Part shown: positions 1 through 12,886 of the stretch, in pieces
Layout: every line of letters starts with the position of its first letter
How positions within the stretch are numbered: position 1 is the first letter of the stretch
Assembly: GCA_010909165.1 (NCBI GenBank)
Contig: VJWM01000103.1
Location: 496,001-560,000 of the forward strand
Length of the DNA stretch: 64,000 nucleotides
Reading direction: 5' to 3'
Origin: Anthoceros angustus
Taxonomy: Eukaryota > Streptophyta > Anthocerotopsida > Anthocerotales > Anthocerotaceae
The notes under the pieces: generated by a model
Database searches by the model: none
The model's input: only the letters and a program-made list of their open reading frames with translations
Told to the model about the DNA's origin: nothing
Translations under genes and position numbers: made by a program

Positions 1-32
1 AAGAATGTTCCACTTGGGACTCGATGCTATAG

Positions 33-626
33 ATGAATGGGAAGCCAAAGATCGGAGGCAGACGCGTTTTAATGAACGGACTTACCAAGCGATGGTACTC
101 CAAGTTGCGACGCAAACACCGCAGAGATGTGGGAGAAGTTAGCTCGACTTTATGCCTCCAAAGATGGAATGAGCTTATTGATCGCCACACGTCACTTATA
201 TACTATAAGGATGAAGGAGACGATTCCTTACAACAACACTTGAGCAACTTCCAGACAAAGAATAATTTCAATGCATCCTCAAGAAAACTTACAGAGAAAC
301 AAACTTTTATTGCTCTCCTCGCCAGCTTGCCGCCCTCCTATAGGCCCTTTGTGACAACGCAAAATGCGGTCCTTAGAGCTGCACAAAAACAGAAGAAATT
401 AATGGGCTCCACAACGCTGGATATCAGCGTAAGTGAATTAATTGGAGCACTTATTGAGGAGGACGCAAGCCGTCGAAATGAAAATCCCCGATCAGCCCGC
501 CAGCAAGTAATGTACAGACGCAGAGGAAGAGGACGTGGCCGAGGCGGAAACTTCACTCCTAGACCGACTCCTACTCAAAATTTTCAAGGAACATCCACTT
601 CTTCATTTAAACCTTCAAAGGCATGA
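33..626 (+). pseudogene. copia gag remnant (UBN2/retrotran_gag type)
   Basis: An open frame of 197 codons resembles plant copia Gag. It has the conserved spacing of a region around TFIALLASLPPSYRPFV (residues about 91-106), followed by a charged stretch and an Arg/Gly-rich tail (RRRGRGRGRGG, residues about 162-172). The frame has no CCHC zinc knuckle before it stops. The downstream pol frames are shattered, so I treat it as part of a dead element. The protein would form the nucleocapsid of the virus-like particle in an intact element. Confidence 0.65.
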
Positions 627-1319
627 AGAAGGCTGGAGTTACCGCAATTGGTGCAAGATGACCAAAATATGGTGAGCCAAAGAAGGAGGTCACCTGGAGC
701 ACATGTTGCCGTTAAGAAGAAGCCCTCCACGGCAACTCCATCAAGATTTCATCGCTTGGCAAGTTCCAAGCCATCAAACCAAAATTGGTATTTAGACAGG
801 TGCAACATCTCATATATGTCACGACCTTAACTTTTGAGTCGTATTCGCCATCAAAAGGACAACAAACAGGTGCTCTAGGCGACCATAACCTCACCATATT
901 TGGTGTAGGTTCCGTGGCATTAAAGTGCTCCACCAGTTCTTACTCTCCCATGTCCTTTATGTACCCTCCATGTGCAAGAATCTAGTGTCACCGCTAGTTT
1001 ATGTCAAGAACATAACATGCAAATTATCCTTGAAGCCGATTTGTGTCTCCTTTACTATCATACTAATAAGTATCACACAACTGCCTGCACACTAGAAGAT
1101 GGACTCTATAAACTCGGTCAAGTGGGTCCGTTACACCTCATCAATGTAGCCTCCCATTCCACTCTTCAAGCACCATGCTTTGGCATCGATTAGGTCATCC
1201 GAATAGCCAAAAGCTTATCCAAATGTCTAAGGAAACTGTATAGAACTCCTGTATTCCTAAACTTGAACCTCTCCGTGAAGTCATAAGCGTCATAAAGCTC
1301 CATTCCACAATCCATCCCC

Positions 1320-1910
1320 TCGAGGGCTAGGCACCCTTAGAGTTGGTTCACACGGACATTTGTGGTCCGATATCCGCACCTTCATTTAGTGGTTGTAGAT
1401 ATTTTTAACCTTCATCGATGATTATTCCGGTTCGTCCTCACCTACATCCTCCGCCATAAGAGTCGCCTTTTCTTTCTTCAAAGAATATATGATGTGGGCA
1501 GAGACTTAAGACAGAAGCTTAAAACTCTTCGCTCCGATAATGGAGGAGAGTTCACTTCAAATGAATTTGCTGAATTTGCTGAAGGTATAGCGCAACAACT
1601 TAGTGTGGTACACACACCTCAAAATGGCGTAGAAAACAAAATTTACGCCTCCGGAGATCACATGTTTGCTCACCCAAGCTACATTATCTAAAAGTTATTG
1701 AAGCTATATTGACAACATATCTCCTTAATAGACCGACTTCCGGTCAAGGCATGACTCCATATGAAGCTTTCTTGGGAGAAAACCTTCTATTGATCATTTA
1801 CGAATCTTGGATCCCCGCTATGTGTTCATCCCCAAAGTACAACGCAAGAAGTCTGGATCCCAAGGCAGCCAAATATACCTTTATTGGCTACAGAAGGCAT
1901 TAAGGGTTAC
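1320..1910 (+). pseudogene. copia integrase core remnant
   Basis: The frame around 1494-1620 contains LKTLRSDNGGEFTSNEF, the second catalytic Asp block (SDNGGEF) of copia integrase. VHTPQNGV follows, the usual neighbour of the third catalytic residue, where an intact protein reads TPQQNGV-E. Further on, TYLLNRPTS and GMTPYEAFLG (about 1709-1790) match the integrase C-terminal part. Frames change several times and stop codons interrupt, so no integrase can be made. Confidence 0.75.
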
Positions 1911-2559
1911 AAGTTATTTGACCCATCTACCCGAAAGCTCATTTATGCTAGGAGCGTGACCTTTCATGAATCTCATATTCTTTCTCCTATTATGGGGCAT
2001 CTGCTCCCATTACTCCCGATGCTCCTTCCTCTGCGCATCCGAGCCTTCCACTTTGATGACGATGATTTTGTCATCATTCATTCACTCCCTCCGCAGCAAG
2101 CTCCTATGGATGAACCTCATTGCGGGAGGAGGAGGAGGAGTTAGAATATATTCCAAGACGACCAACTACTCCGGATCCCGATTTAGAAGAACCTCAACAT
2201 TTAGCGATGAAATCGACTATGATGTTGAAATTCGTGAGGAGGATCGTATTCCTTTGAGGATGAGCCGACGAGCAAGAGCTGCACGCAGACAGAACCAGCT
2301 CAACAAGTGGTCGACATTGAGGAACACATTCAACAACCTGCACCAAGGTACAATCTTAGGACTAGACCCGCTGTTGCAGGACCTGCTGGATGGAAGGAAC
2401 CACCTTTGGGATATCTTGTCACTTCCGATGACCCCATTTCTCCTCTCACACCTTATTATCAAGTTTACAAAGCCAGTTGATCCAGAGGAACCGCTAACCT
2501 TGAAACAAGCATTTTCCTCTCACGAGAAAGACCATGGAAGGTAGCGAGATTGATACAAC

Positions 2560-3314
2560 TCTTTAGTAGAAAACTCCACATGGGAATTAGTTAAACCACC
2601 CAAAGGGAGAAAAATAGTGGGAAGTAAATGGGTCTTTAAAATCAAACGTAAGGGTGATGGTTCTATTGAGCGATATAAGGCAAGGTGGTAGCGAGGGTTT
2701 ACCATACCGGGTTTAGATTACATACCGGCTACCTATGCACAAAGCAAAGTTTGCCTCCTCAATTATAATAGCCTTGTCCGCTCAACATGACTTACATCTT
2801 CACATGATGGACGTCAAAGCGCCTATCTGCATGGCGAATCCAAGAAGAAATATACATGAGACAACTAAGGCTATGAAGTCAAAGGTAAAGAAGACCATGT
2901 ATGCAGCTCATTAAAGGCATTTATGGCCTTAAGCAATCGAGCAAGGAATGGAATAATGATATACATGACAAGCTTACAAAATATGGTTTTGTTCAAAGCA
3001 AAGCGGATGCTAGCATGTATATCCGAAGACTAAACAAAGACACAATTTACCTCTTACTATATGTGGATGACTTATTTTTAGCTTCATCTTCACTCTCCCA
3101 TCTAGCTGAAATTAAAGCATGGTTGAGAAGTCATTATGAAAATGACACTGGAGACCTTAGTTATGCCCTTGGCGTTAACATTATAAGAAATAGAGGTAAT
3201 AAATCCATTTCCTTGGTTCAAACAAAATATATAAAAGAAAGCTTAAAGAAGTTTGGACTAGAAGATGCTAAGCCAGCCACACCATTTCCAAGTGGCACAA
3301 GGCTTCAGATATGA
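2560..3314 (+). pseudogene. copia reverse transcriptase remnant (RVT_2)
   Basis: The best stretch is 2901-3314. It includes LIKGIYGLKQSSKEW and the catalytic YVDDLFLAS box (YVDD at about 3060-3071), then a block ending LGVNIIRN and QTKYIKESLKKFGLEDAK. These are diagnostic of copia RT. Upstream (2560-2900) matching pieces such as WELVKPP and VGSKWVFKIK occur in broken frames. The catalytic Asp pair is still encoded but the protein is cut off on both sides. Confidence 0.85.
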
Positions 3315-3935
3315 GCCCTAAAAGCAGGTCGAGGAGAAATGTCAGCACCATCTACATCTTTGTTGGCACCTTAATATATTTAAGTAACTTCACAAGACCC
3401 GATATATCTTTTGAAGTTAGTGCGCCTCACAATTTTTGAGAATCACGGAAGACAACATTGGCAATGTGTCAAGAGAATATTCAGTATTTAAGGACTATGC
3501 CTGATGTTAATTATGTCGAGATCCCGATAGCCGCAAATCAGATCCGCTATGCATTGCTAGGAGGTGCACCCATTTCATGGTCAAGTAAGAAACAACCAAC
3601 CATTGCTTTGTCGACAGAGTAGTATAGGGTCCTCACCTCGTCTCCAAGGATATAGTGGAGTAGGTTAGCATTGAGTGAGTTGAATTATCCCCAAGATGGA
3701 CCTACACCTCTGATACAGTGGGCTATTGCCTTAGCTAGGAACTTTTTCCACTCGAACTAAACATATAGCCGAGTATCATTACATACGGAAATGTTAGAAA
3801 ATAAAACAATAGATATCAATTATATACCAACTCAAAACAACCAGCTGACCTTTTAACCAAGTCATTAGGAAGAGATTTGCATTTAAAACACATGAAAATG
3901 TTAGGAGTACAAGAGGTTAAGCCATAGCTAGTGGG
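3315..3935 (+). pseudogene. copia RNase H remnant
   Basis: Short conserved pieces in changing frames: YLSNFTRPDISFEV-like around 3375-3420, the PTIALSTE block near 3597-3620, and a final block reading roughly NQ-TDLLTKSLGR near 3838-3880. That block is the normal C-terminal end of copia polyproteins. In-frame stops break it. Confidence 0.7.
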
Positions 3936-4078
3936 TATTTTCCAATTTTACAATCCACAAAGTTTATCTAGCATGTTTATTTCCTCTTCTATTTCCAAGT
4001 AATCATCACTGATTCTCTCTCTCTCTAATGCCCAAAAGGACCTACAAAACACTCCATGGGTTACAGGAAGAAAAATGG

Positions 4079-6082
4079 TGTTGAGTTAGTCATTCGAAGT
4101 TAGGTCACTTACTATACAAGTGCTTGGTGTGTCCTTCGTACTCTTCACATGGATATGCACCTAACCACATCATTTTTATCCCCTTTTCTCACATACATAT
4201 TCCATGGGGACTTCGTGGTCGTCCTTTCCTCCCTAAGCACCATGTATGTTGCTCGCATAGGTTTCAGGCAAATAGGAGTTTGGTATTTTCCTTTTGTTTT
4301 GTTATAGGTTGTAGAGGTAGGGCAAACCTCACATGGCTTGTGCCTACCCTTTCTCCACATCCGCAAAATAGATGTAGATTAGCTTATCATTAGCATAGGT
4401 TACACTAGTTACTAGCCCCTAACTATAGGTTTTACACCTACTCACTTTTCTTTTCCCTACTTCTCCTATGTCGGCTAGCATATGCTCTCCAGCTGCCCTC
4501 ACACACCTACTGGGGCCTCGTCTGTTTATGGAGTCCCCGACCTCGACTCTTCTTCTATGTTGAAGTCGTCATACCTGTGACACTCGAGGAGATCGAGAGC
4601 CCTCGGTAGTTGGATTATCTACATCAACAATCATTAGTATTATTTTTATGCAATCAAATTATTTATTGCAATTTATTTTGCATTTTATTGGCTTACCAGC
4701 CCCCTCGACTTCTTTGATGACCACATCGGCATTTCCGGCGAATGCTTGTATCACCAAGACGTCATCCTCTCCATCGACCATTTCTCCACCTGTTTTCGCC
4801 ACCTCGGCACATGCTTGCAGGAATTCATAAGAGAAATTAGGATCTTCCATGTCCTTTCCTATGTTACGGCCGGGGCCCGACATCGGGATCTCTTCACCCC
4901 GTGCAAGTGCCTCTCTATACCACAAGATGCAGGCGGCTGGCTCAATTTTATCCTTTCTCCACGCGGCAAGTTTTCTTCTTCTGCTTTGCTCTTTTCATTT
5001 TCTTTATGGCCTCGTCCTTTGGAGCATGGGGCCGCCTTCCTCCCGACGAGGACCCACCACATTAGGTATATTATATTCAAACATGCAAGAGATATGAAAA
5101 TGCACAATGGAAAATGGAAAATATGAAAAGGAAAAATGGATACAAAAATCGACATGGATCTCCACTCCAATTTTGCAGCAATATATGCATAACACAAGAC
5201 ACATTTTCAGACTCCACCATCATTAGCAGCGAGAGATCAATCACACAGCGCAAGCATGTGCGGGGGAGCGGCACAGGCAGCGCGGCGCGCGGCGCGCGCA
5301 CCAGGCAGCGGCAGCGAGGCGCGCGCGCGGCGCGCGCGGCGCGCGGCGCTGGGCGATGGCGCGGATGGCGGCGCTGCTGGAGCGCTGCGGAGGGGGGAGG
5401 AGGAGGACAATGGCGGCTATCCGCCACCGCGCGCGCGTGCGGCCGTCATGCACGCCTCTAGTGCCCACCAATCGTGGCCGGGTGATTTAGGATAAGCCCG
5501 TATTGGCTTATCCATTTAAAGTTTTTTTTATTTTCAGGCCTTTTATTTATTTATTTCCCTTTTATTTATTTATTTAGGCCTCTTTTAAGCCTAGCTATTT
5601 AGGCTATTATTTTCAACCTTATTCTGGTGATTATTTTGGTGGACATATTAGGTTTTCTATTTCAGGCTTACTTATTCATCAAACAGCTTAAGTTGTTAGC
5701 ATTTTTCTTAGGCTTATAATTTTTTATTAAGTGGGAGTCTATCTACGATTTAGACCTCATTTTGAAGCTAGAATTCACCCCTACATACATAGTGAGTGGG
5801 AGTGATGAAATAGGTCTAGCTTAGGGCACTATTCATTAGGGCCTCATTACTTAAACATTAAATTAGAGCTAGGGCTTTGGGTAGTTAGTTGTTAAGTTAG
5901 TTACAACAACTTATAGTTGCAACAACTTATGGTTGCAACTACTTATGGTTACAACAACATATTGTTGTAACCACCCTACCACCCAGCATATTTAAAGGCT
6001 TGTACTTTACTCATTAAATTATTCATTCCATTGTTTTCTCTTCTATCTAAGAGCTATTGATTCTCATCAGTTTGAATCTTCA
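4079..6082 (+). repeat. putative 3' LTR of the copia element (about 2.0 kb)
   Basis: It starts TGTTGAG directly after a purine tract (GGAAGAAAAATGG). Near the right end lie a TATA-like box (CATATTTAAAGG, 5987-5998) and a candidate CA end at 6081-6082, giving a U3-R-U5 layout. It is long for copia and contains a very GC-rich block (about 5250-5450) plus an antisense reading frame (4659-4925). A second insertion inside the LTR is therefore possible. The 5' LTR needed for comparison is outside the window. Confidence 0.5.
5886..5976 (+). repeat. short degenerate repeats of gttRcaacaactta type in the LTR
   Basis: Four to five near copies of a roughly 17 bp unit (gttacaacaacttatag, gttgcaacaacttatgg, gttgcaactacttatgg, gttacaacaacatattg) lie just upstream of the TATA-like box. 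Such arrays are common in the U3 region of plant LTRs, where they act as enhancer-like repeats. The regulatory role is inference. Confidence 0.6.
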
Positions 6083-7032
6083 GACAAGACCAGCAAGCCA
6101 AACAACTAACTCACCGCCCTCAACGCTTGTCGTGCCAAATCAAAAAGCGCAATCGTCGGAAAACTGCCTACCCTCCAAACCGCCCGGGACCCGCTGAAGT
6201 GTGCAGGGTGTAAACTAGAACCGCCCCGAATAACTTGGGCGTGAAGATGCTCCATAAACCCTTGTGTACTGTGTCGATCGTGAATGCGCCCGACAAGTCC
6301 CGACACCGCCATTTTTCCCATTTGCTCTCCACGACGATAGCGCCACCCTTGCCTGACATCTTCGTCCCCGGGTGCCATGAACGAGTGAGAACCCGCCAGG
6401 GTCAATCTCCCATGGCAGCGACTTGGCGAAATGGGCACATTCCGCAGATCGAGTGTCCATGTCCAGATTGCGGGCCTACAAACAAGAAATGTCGTGCTGA
6501 TATCTCAATGTGCCATGTCGATGGGTGGGATGACTTTTTCAAGAAACATGTAAGGCGTGTGCCGCTTGCCCAGAGCAAGTTGATGTCTGCAGCCCTCCAT
6601 GGTCCGCTGATCTATTTCTTGGTTCCTTCCAGGGATATCCTCCAGAGTACCAGGAGGCATTTCGCCGCCACCGGTTGGCCTTCACTCTCCATACTATGGA
6701 TGACTCAAACACCGCCCCTTGTGCTCCGGGTGACCCTCATCTTGTCATGCCCACGCTTAGTGTCTTCGGGCCCGACGTCCCTCAGGAAGAGGGAGAATTC
6801 ATTGACGCCATACCAGACCCTTGGAAAGATGTCGGCGTCGAGGCTTCATTCCATCATGTAATGTTTCCGCTCCTTACAAGTCGAGAATCGCTGCAAGGGC
6901 CTCCTCACCATACAGAAAAGGTACCACATAACGGACCGCGGGATGAATGCCATCTTCAAATTTGTCCAGAGTGCCCTACTTCCTCCCGTAACACTTTGCT
7001 AGTCGAGGGAGGCTCGAAGGATCCTCCACCAA

Positions 7033-7977
7033 TTGGGCAGGTTGTCACCGAATCCCAAAGAAAAAGGGTGTATGCTAGCATGGGGATCCCAGTCTAATGC
7101 AACTCATTGCAAGTGTGGGGAACCATTTTACAGGGAAAAGAAGGCAAGGCGTAGTGCCCCAGTAAGGCGAAAGACCTTGTTTTATTTCCCAGTGCAGGAA
7201 CGCATCCTGCGGATGTTCCGTTGTCCCAAGCTTGCAAAAAACCTAACATGGTTTACTAGGCACCGTAGTGTGAATGGTGACATCAGAATTCTGGCTGATA
7301 CTCCGGCATGGGCCCATTTGGACGAGGTTGATAACTTCGGCTTGGAGGACAGGAACATTCGCTTCTCCATCTCGACTGACGGTTTCAATCCCAGCGGACA
7401 CCGTTCAAGTGCATATTCCATATGGCCAGTTATGCTGGTAATTAATAATCTTCTGCCATGGTTGGCCACAAAGAAAGAGAGCGTCCTCCTGCCGCTGATA
7501 ATCCCAGGTCCCACACAACCTGCCAACATGGACGTTTATCTGGAGCCCTTACTGGATGAGCTCGCAAGTTTGTGGGATGGTGTCACTGCTGTGGATCATT
7601 CCACCCTGCCAGAAGATCCAAAGAGGACGTTCCACCTGCGTGCAGCACTGATTCAAGCCACTTGCGACTATCCTGGTTTAGGCAACTTATTTGGGCTGCA
7701 AGTCAAGGGTTATCGGGCATGCTTTGATTGTGGTGATGAACTGGATGCACGATGGTCAGCTGCTTTGGACAAAATTTTGTATGCTGGCTACCGCCGGTGG
7801 AGCCCTACACTGCGAGACAGGCGGCGCCGTGCAAACCGTGAGGCATTCAACAATGCTCGAGCTGGGCCCTCGCAGCGGGTGGATGTAGCTACGTGGCACC
7901 GAGATGTGGGAGGCGTCGGATCAGTCGGGCCATGCCCGGGCAGTGGGGTATTAGGAGACAATCAATGTTCTTCATAA
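7033..7977 (+). pseudogene. TNP2-like CACTA transposase core
   Basis: An open frame of about 314 codons. It carries the family hallmarks: a block reading ISTDGFNPSGHRSSAYSIWP, then NNLLPWL, LIIPGPTQPANMDVYL (the plant form is usually LLIPGP..P..DVYLQPL), LDELASLWDGV, and a C-terminal cysteine pair ACFDCGDEL. The DDE chemistry of the family cuts and pastes the element. An intact transposase would continue into the DUF4218 block, here reached only by changing frame near 7980-8190. Confidence 0.8.
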
Positions 7978-8031
7978 AGCTGCCATACCTATTGGTAATA
8001 ATGCTTAACGCTGGCTTTATTCTAGGCCACA

Positions 8032-8987
8032 GTGCACAACATTGTTCTTGCTCTTGCTAGTTTCCCTAATGATATCCAGAAGCCTAATCCTTGTTTTCCC
8101 CGAGTGCAGGTCATAGAGAAACTATGGGTGAAAGACGTAATGCACGTCGAGGTCAATAACGCCCAGGCGGTGTGGAAGGTTATCATCAATGGATACGCCC
8201 GGCCGCGACATGCAAGCATTAGACTCGAAGCCCTGGCTTTGGCCAGTGGAAGATGGTGAAAATTTGGCTTTGCCAGCTGCATCATATGTTCTGTCCAAAG
8301 ACGGCATGGACAAAGTGAAGGCCCAAATTTGCCATATCAAGCCCCCGACAGGATTCGGAGCAAACTTAAAGACGTGCTTCAGCGGTCGGAAAGTCATTGG
8401 CCTGAAGAGCCACGACTGGCACTTGTTATTGCAATATTACTTCCCGATGGTCTTGAAGGGCAACTTGAATGACCTAGAGTATAGCCTCATCGTGAGGCTG
8501 GCTTCTCTATATCGGTGGATATGTCAACCCTAGATAAACATGGCGATAGAGACGAGGAGCAATTGACATCTTGATCGGTTTGAGCACATGCGTCAATTTA
8601 CGGAATATAATGCAGCACCTCATTGTGCACTTGGTTGACGAGGTAGCCACCCATGGTACTGTCCACAACAGGTGGATGTACCCCATGGAACGGTTTATGC
8701 TAGTCCTCAAACGCCACGTTCGAAATCGCTCAAGGCCGGAGGGCAGCATGTGCACCGGGCATCTCCTCATGGAAGCAATGCACTATGCTGGAGAGTACAT
8801 GGCCGCCAAGCATCCTGCTTTGCAAGGGATTTTACAAGCAAGCCCAACAAATGACGCCACAACTGAGCGGCCAATTGGAAAACCCCGGGAGATAAAACTT
8901 GGGCCTGATGATCACAGAAGACTGCATTGGTTCTTGTTACTCCATTCTAGAACTTTGGGCCCTCAACGAGAACAGTACGCAGCGTAG
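8032..8987 (+). pseudogene. CACTA transposase DUF4218-like region
   Basis: Two frames carry the signature. At 8189-8533 GLKSHDWHLLLQYYFP matches the conserved KSHD-H-L-Q-P block. At 8571-8987 the frame reads LIVHLVDEVATHGTVHNRW then MYPMERFMLVLKRHVRNRSR and PEGSMCTGHLLMEAM, the conserved RWMYP-ER-LK-V-N-ARPEGSI box. The frame change near 8530-8570 is unlikely to be a clean intron. It is part of the CACTA remnant. Confidence 0.75.
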
Positions 8988-9008
8988 GGACAGACACGAC
9001 CCAACTTC

Positions 9009-9544
9009 ATGGACTGGTTACAAGTTGGCATTGCACTTGGAAAGTGGGTCAATGACCCAGAGTATGACGATATTGAGGCCTTGGCCCGGGGACCCCATTT
9101 ATATGGCAAGGCATATCGAGGTCTTGACACAAGGGGTTACCATTTTCGATCAGAGGCCGACAAAGGCGGCAACACAGATGGCTTGGGTTCACGGCGGTTG
9201 CGTTAGAAAGTTGTGGAAGGGAGCGGGAATATTTCGGCCGAATCAAGGACATCTTAGAGGCTGAATTCGACGGCGACACACTAAGCGTGTTTGTATTCAA
9301 AGTGGAATGGTTTGAGTGTGGTCCCAACAAGCGGCCACCGTCTTTGGAGGTGGATGACTCCGGTTTCATGGCAGTTGACACAAGAAGGCCGTTTAGGTAT
9401 GGGCGGCAACACCAGTCCGGCCCGTGGGAGTTTCCGCTACACCTGCGTCAAGTGTTGACACATCCCGATCCAGGCTGTCCTGGATGGGCGATTTGCACAT
9501 CAATTCCATCATGGTTCGAACGGATGGAAGAATTGTTGGAGTGA
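9009..9544 (+). pseudogene. CACTA transposase DUF4216-like C-terminal region
   Basis: The frame 9009-9206 has RGPHLYGKAYRGLDTRGYHF, matching the family pattern of a conserved ARGP followed by a -Y-GY-F- block. The frame 9287-9544 has VFKVEWFECGPN and a GFMAVDTRRP block, matching -V-F-C-WF- and -GF--V---. The downstream stop at 9542-9544 could be the original end. Confidence 0.65.
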
Positions 9545-12500
9545 TGTTGGCCGTACTTAGCTTGTAATCATAACCCTAATCCACTTGTGTGTGTCGTGAG
9601 CACTTGAACGTTGGCGGCACGAGTAATTCATCTGTTCTTCAGTGCAAATTGACTCACGCTCCATGATTGCAGGTCATTGCGCTTGTGCCGGGTGATGGAG
9701 GTGCTGGACCGGAGGAAGCGCCCTTTTTTGATGGCTTCGCGGGACCCAAGCAGTGAGGAGGCAACCTTTGCGTGGCCAACGCAAGATGCAACAAGCACAG
9801 AAATCGTGAATGCAGCTTGCGATGAGAGCTTCTTGTCATCCCAGCTTGGTGAAGTTTCGCATCGGCCCTATGGCCTACCAATTGGAAAAGACATGGCAAT
9901 GTGTTGGGAGGAATCATATGCAGATGTGGACAGCTTGAGACTAGACAGAGACCTAGATGTATGGTTTGGACGCTTGCGATGCTGGGAGTGCGCCTTTTGG
10001 ACAAATTGTCATCGGGAGTTTGCCGCATCTGGGACAATGTTGTGCCCAACACACTTTCGACCAGTGGTGGGGGCCGGCAAATGGGAGCAATCGGAGCACA
10101 GGGACTTGAACACAGACCATCAGCTGGCAATGGAACCACAAGCGGAACTTGTGGGTAGCGTAACCGGTTCTGTGTAGAGACCACTTTGTGTAGCCAGATG
10201 TAGAGATTGTGGTGCCTAGATTTGTGTGACGATTTCTCATCGTCCTCTGCCCTGGCAGTGTATTCCACTAGGCATGTAATGCAATCAAATTGTATTTCGG
10301 CAATCACGGGCAAAAGGCTATTGCATAGTTTGAATGCAATGGCCTCTGAAGAGTTCAAATTGAATGTGGAGCGTAAAGGAGTGAGAGGAAGTATGGCGGG
10401 AGCGGTGAAGGCCATGGCTATTTGTATGCCGGCGAGAAGACGGCCCGAGAGAACACTGCCCCAAACCTACGCCCGATCGAATTTCCCACTCGCTCACGTC
10501 GCTATCCTGAATTTTCACCTCATTCGCGTGCCCGGGGTCCCATTAGCGGCATAGGAGCTCTCATCGTACCATGGCGCCATCCTGGAAAGAACTGTGGGGC
10601 CTCATGCAATGGACAGACATGGAGGAGGGTGCAGAGGGTGGCCACCCGGGTGGAGCAGTGAGCATTGAAGGTGCATCCTTAGCCGATGACAAAGTCCAAG
10701 AGGTGAGGGTCTCGAGCATCCGGGCCGCTTCATTGCTCCACTCTGCACTGGGAATGCAGAGAGGGCCGCTACTGCGAGTGGAGGCTCGATTTGCTGGGGG
10801 CAGCTCCAGAGGTGCCCCCGCATTGGATGCCGTGATGGACCGCTCGTGTGCTTTGGAGGCCGTGGCCAATGCACTGTCGCATGGCGCAAGCTGGGCAATG
10901 AATGTCCAAGCGGGCCGATGGTGTCGACATAGATCATGTGCGAAGGCCAATGCGGAGGCCTGGCTCCTTCCATGCGACAAGGCTTTGAGCGATTTACTAT
11001 CGAACTTGTGCAAACCAGTCGACCGTGATGAAGCCATGGACTAAACACTCCGAGCTACGAGAGAGTCGGTAGAGGATGCAAGCGATTTCCCGTGGTCATG
11101 GATCGGATCAAGGCCCACATTGCACAACGATCAAGAACGCGAATTTCTATGCAACATGCAAGGTGAAGCGGCACAATTGCGAAGGGAGGAAGCGGACGCG
11201 CATTGCGCCTAGCCAACATCATGAATGGGAAACAACAGTAACACGCGAGCCTAGCATCAAACGGGGAGGTGGCGCGACTACGCAGATGGCCGCGACAGAG
11301 GCAGGCCAAGCAGGGAGCAATCCGTGGCCATGGTGGGGACTGCAGCGGCGGCGTGCCTTTACATTGGCTGAAGCGGATGCCCACCTGCAGAGGCAGAGGG
11401 CATCGGACTGCGCAAGGAAAGGATGCCCGAATTCTGGGAGGTCCATGGTGAGCAGATTCCCGATTGTTGTCTCGACCTAGCCACCGCGTGGCCTTAACGC
11501 AGTTGTGTGCGTGTGAGCGAGGCGATCGAAGGGGAAGGAAGCGGGGGCTCTAGCGGTGGTGAAGCTAATGCAGGAGCACCGGCGAGGAGGTTGCACGATT
11601 GGGAGGAACCCTTCCTCTGTGCACGTCGGTGGCAAACATGATAACCTTGGAACTATCAGCAGTGGATGTAGTGCCCATGACACCACAATCGCCAGAGCAT
11701 CAATCGGTGAGGAGAGAAACATGGGAGGGCACTCGGCCTACAGTAAGTGGATTTTGCGGCCCGGATTTTGTGGCTCCTGGTTAAAACGAGTCCACGTCCA
11801 TGCTGCAGAGTGACCCCGGGATGGACGCCCTCCATGGTCATGCAAGAGCTAGGAATGCGTCACCATGGAGTCTGGAGGTGATGATCGAGGTGGTGAATCA
11901 GTGGTATAAGCTAGGCTCTTGAGCTATAGGTGCTCGCACCTATGGGAGTTGATTCAGTTGCTAAGCATGAAATTGCCAATTACAGTGTGGAAGATCCAAC
12001 CCCAACTCGGGCGGAGGCCAATTCATCTCCAAAGCCGCCGGGAGGCGCTGGGCAGGAAGGGATCCGGCCGGATGGTGGAAGAGGCAGTATGCTTGACAGA
12101 GGATTGAGAGAGTGATGGATGCAGTATGCATGAAGTTTCCAATTTGGCCTGATGCCACGACGGTTGCTATCCGCTTTTGTTATATTGCACACCGTACGAT
12201 TATGCCAGTATATAAATTGACCAATGAAGTTTGGAATCTAAAACATGATTAGCGTAATATGAACCTACCGGATCAAAACGAGGCGTTGGGGGATTGACCT
12301 ACGTTGGGAAATTGTAAACCATTATTATTGGGATTTCACTGTGGTGAATCCTAAGTGCGATTTATTATTGTAATTCTGGTCAAATGGTCTTTGCAGTCAA
12401 AGCGTGAACACACGTGGTCGACAACCACATGGCGTGCTGTGGGCAGTCAGGACCACCACTGTCTCGCAGGAAGCAGGGCCAACACATGGCTCTTCATAAT

Positions 12501-12886
12501 TTGCGGGGTCTCGGGCATGCTGGTTGCATGCGACATACGGCAAGACACACAATTGTGCCTGCAGGTGCCGCACATGATCCGGGCATCCTCCTCGACATGT
12601 CCATGCGCAGGCATGACCACCGGTGGCCCGGCAAAATCGGGCCGGCGTTAAGCGAACCGGCCATACTCGCCTACATATAAGGGGATCCACGCGAAATGAC
12701 AATGTCGATGGGAATTACGAAAATCTTGCCCATTGCTGCGTCATGTATCTTGCAGAACTGTAATATTATTGCCCGCAAGTGTAATAAAAGTTGTAATAAA
12801 ACTGCAGCCATTGTTATAGTGATTCCATACAAGACATGTCCCTCCCTGTGACTAATAAGCTCCCGATTAAAAGATCACCGTGGGCT
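9545..12886. other. probable transposon-derived non-coding stretch
   Basis: No gene recognised over about 3.3 kb. There are open frames of 100-170 codons on + (9677-10177, 10571-11044, 11076-11480) with no family resemblance that I can name. They follow directly on the CACTA coding remnant, so they may be its second gene or internal filler. The 10571-11044 frame begins with ATG and is uninterrupted for 157 codons, but it looks compositionally like unspliced GC-rich DNA. Confidence 0.4.

Larger units (their letters stand above)
1..6082 (+). mobile_element. Ty1/copia LTR retrotransposon, 5' truncated by window edge, decayed
   Basis: Order gag, protease/integrase, reverse transcriptase, RNase H, purine tract, then LTR-like DNA, which is the copia (integrase before RT) order. 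The coding part runs to about 3930 and is broken by many stops and frameshifts. A purine-rich tract just before 4079 and a TGTTGAG start at 4079 suggest the 3' LTR begins there. Its end is placed at the CA at 6081-6082, but this is not proven because the 5' LTR lies outside the window. The element is non-autonomous as seen. Confidence 0.8.
6235..9544 (+). mobile_element. CACTA (En/Spm) transposon coding remnant, TNP2-type transposase
   Basis: In order: a transposase-associated N-terminal block (IECPCPDCGPTNKKC near 6445), the TNP2/Transposase_21 core (7033-7977), a DUF4218-like block (about 8189-8987) and a DUF4216-like block (about 9009-9540). This is the usual domain order of plant CACTA transposases. 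The parts lie in different frames. Some junctions could be introns but several need frameshifts. Terminal CACTA inverted repeats were not located, so the ends given are those of the recognisable coding part. Confidence 0.75.

Noticed and set aside
5077-5495. Overlapping Arg/Ala-rich frames on both strands
   Set aside because: They arise from the GCGC-rich low-complexity block inside the putative copia LTR.
10571-11044. 157-codon ATG-started frame on +
   Set aside because: No similarity recognised; it lies in the CACTA-derived stretch with equally long frames on the opposite strand. Not enough to call a gene.
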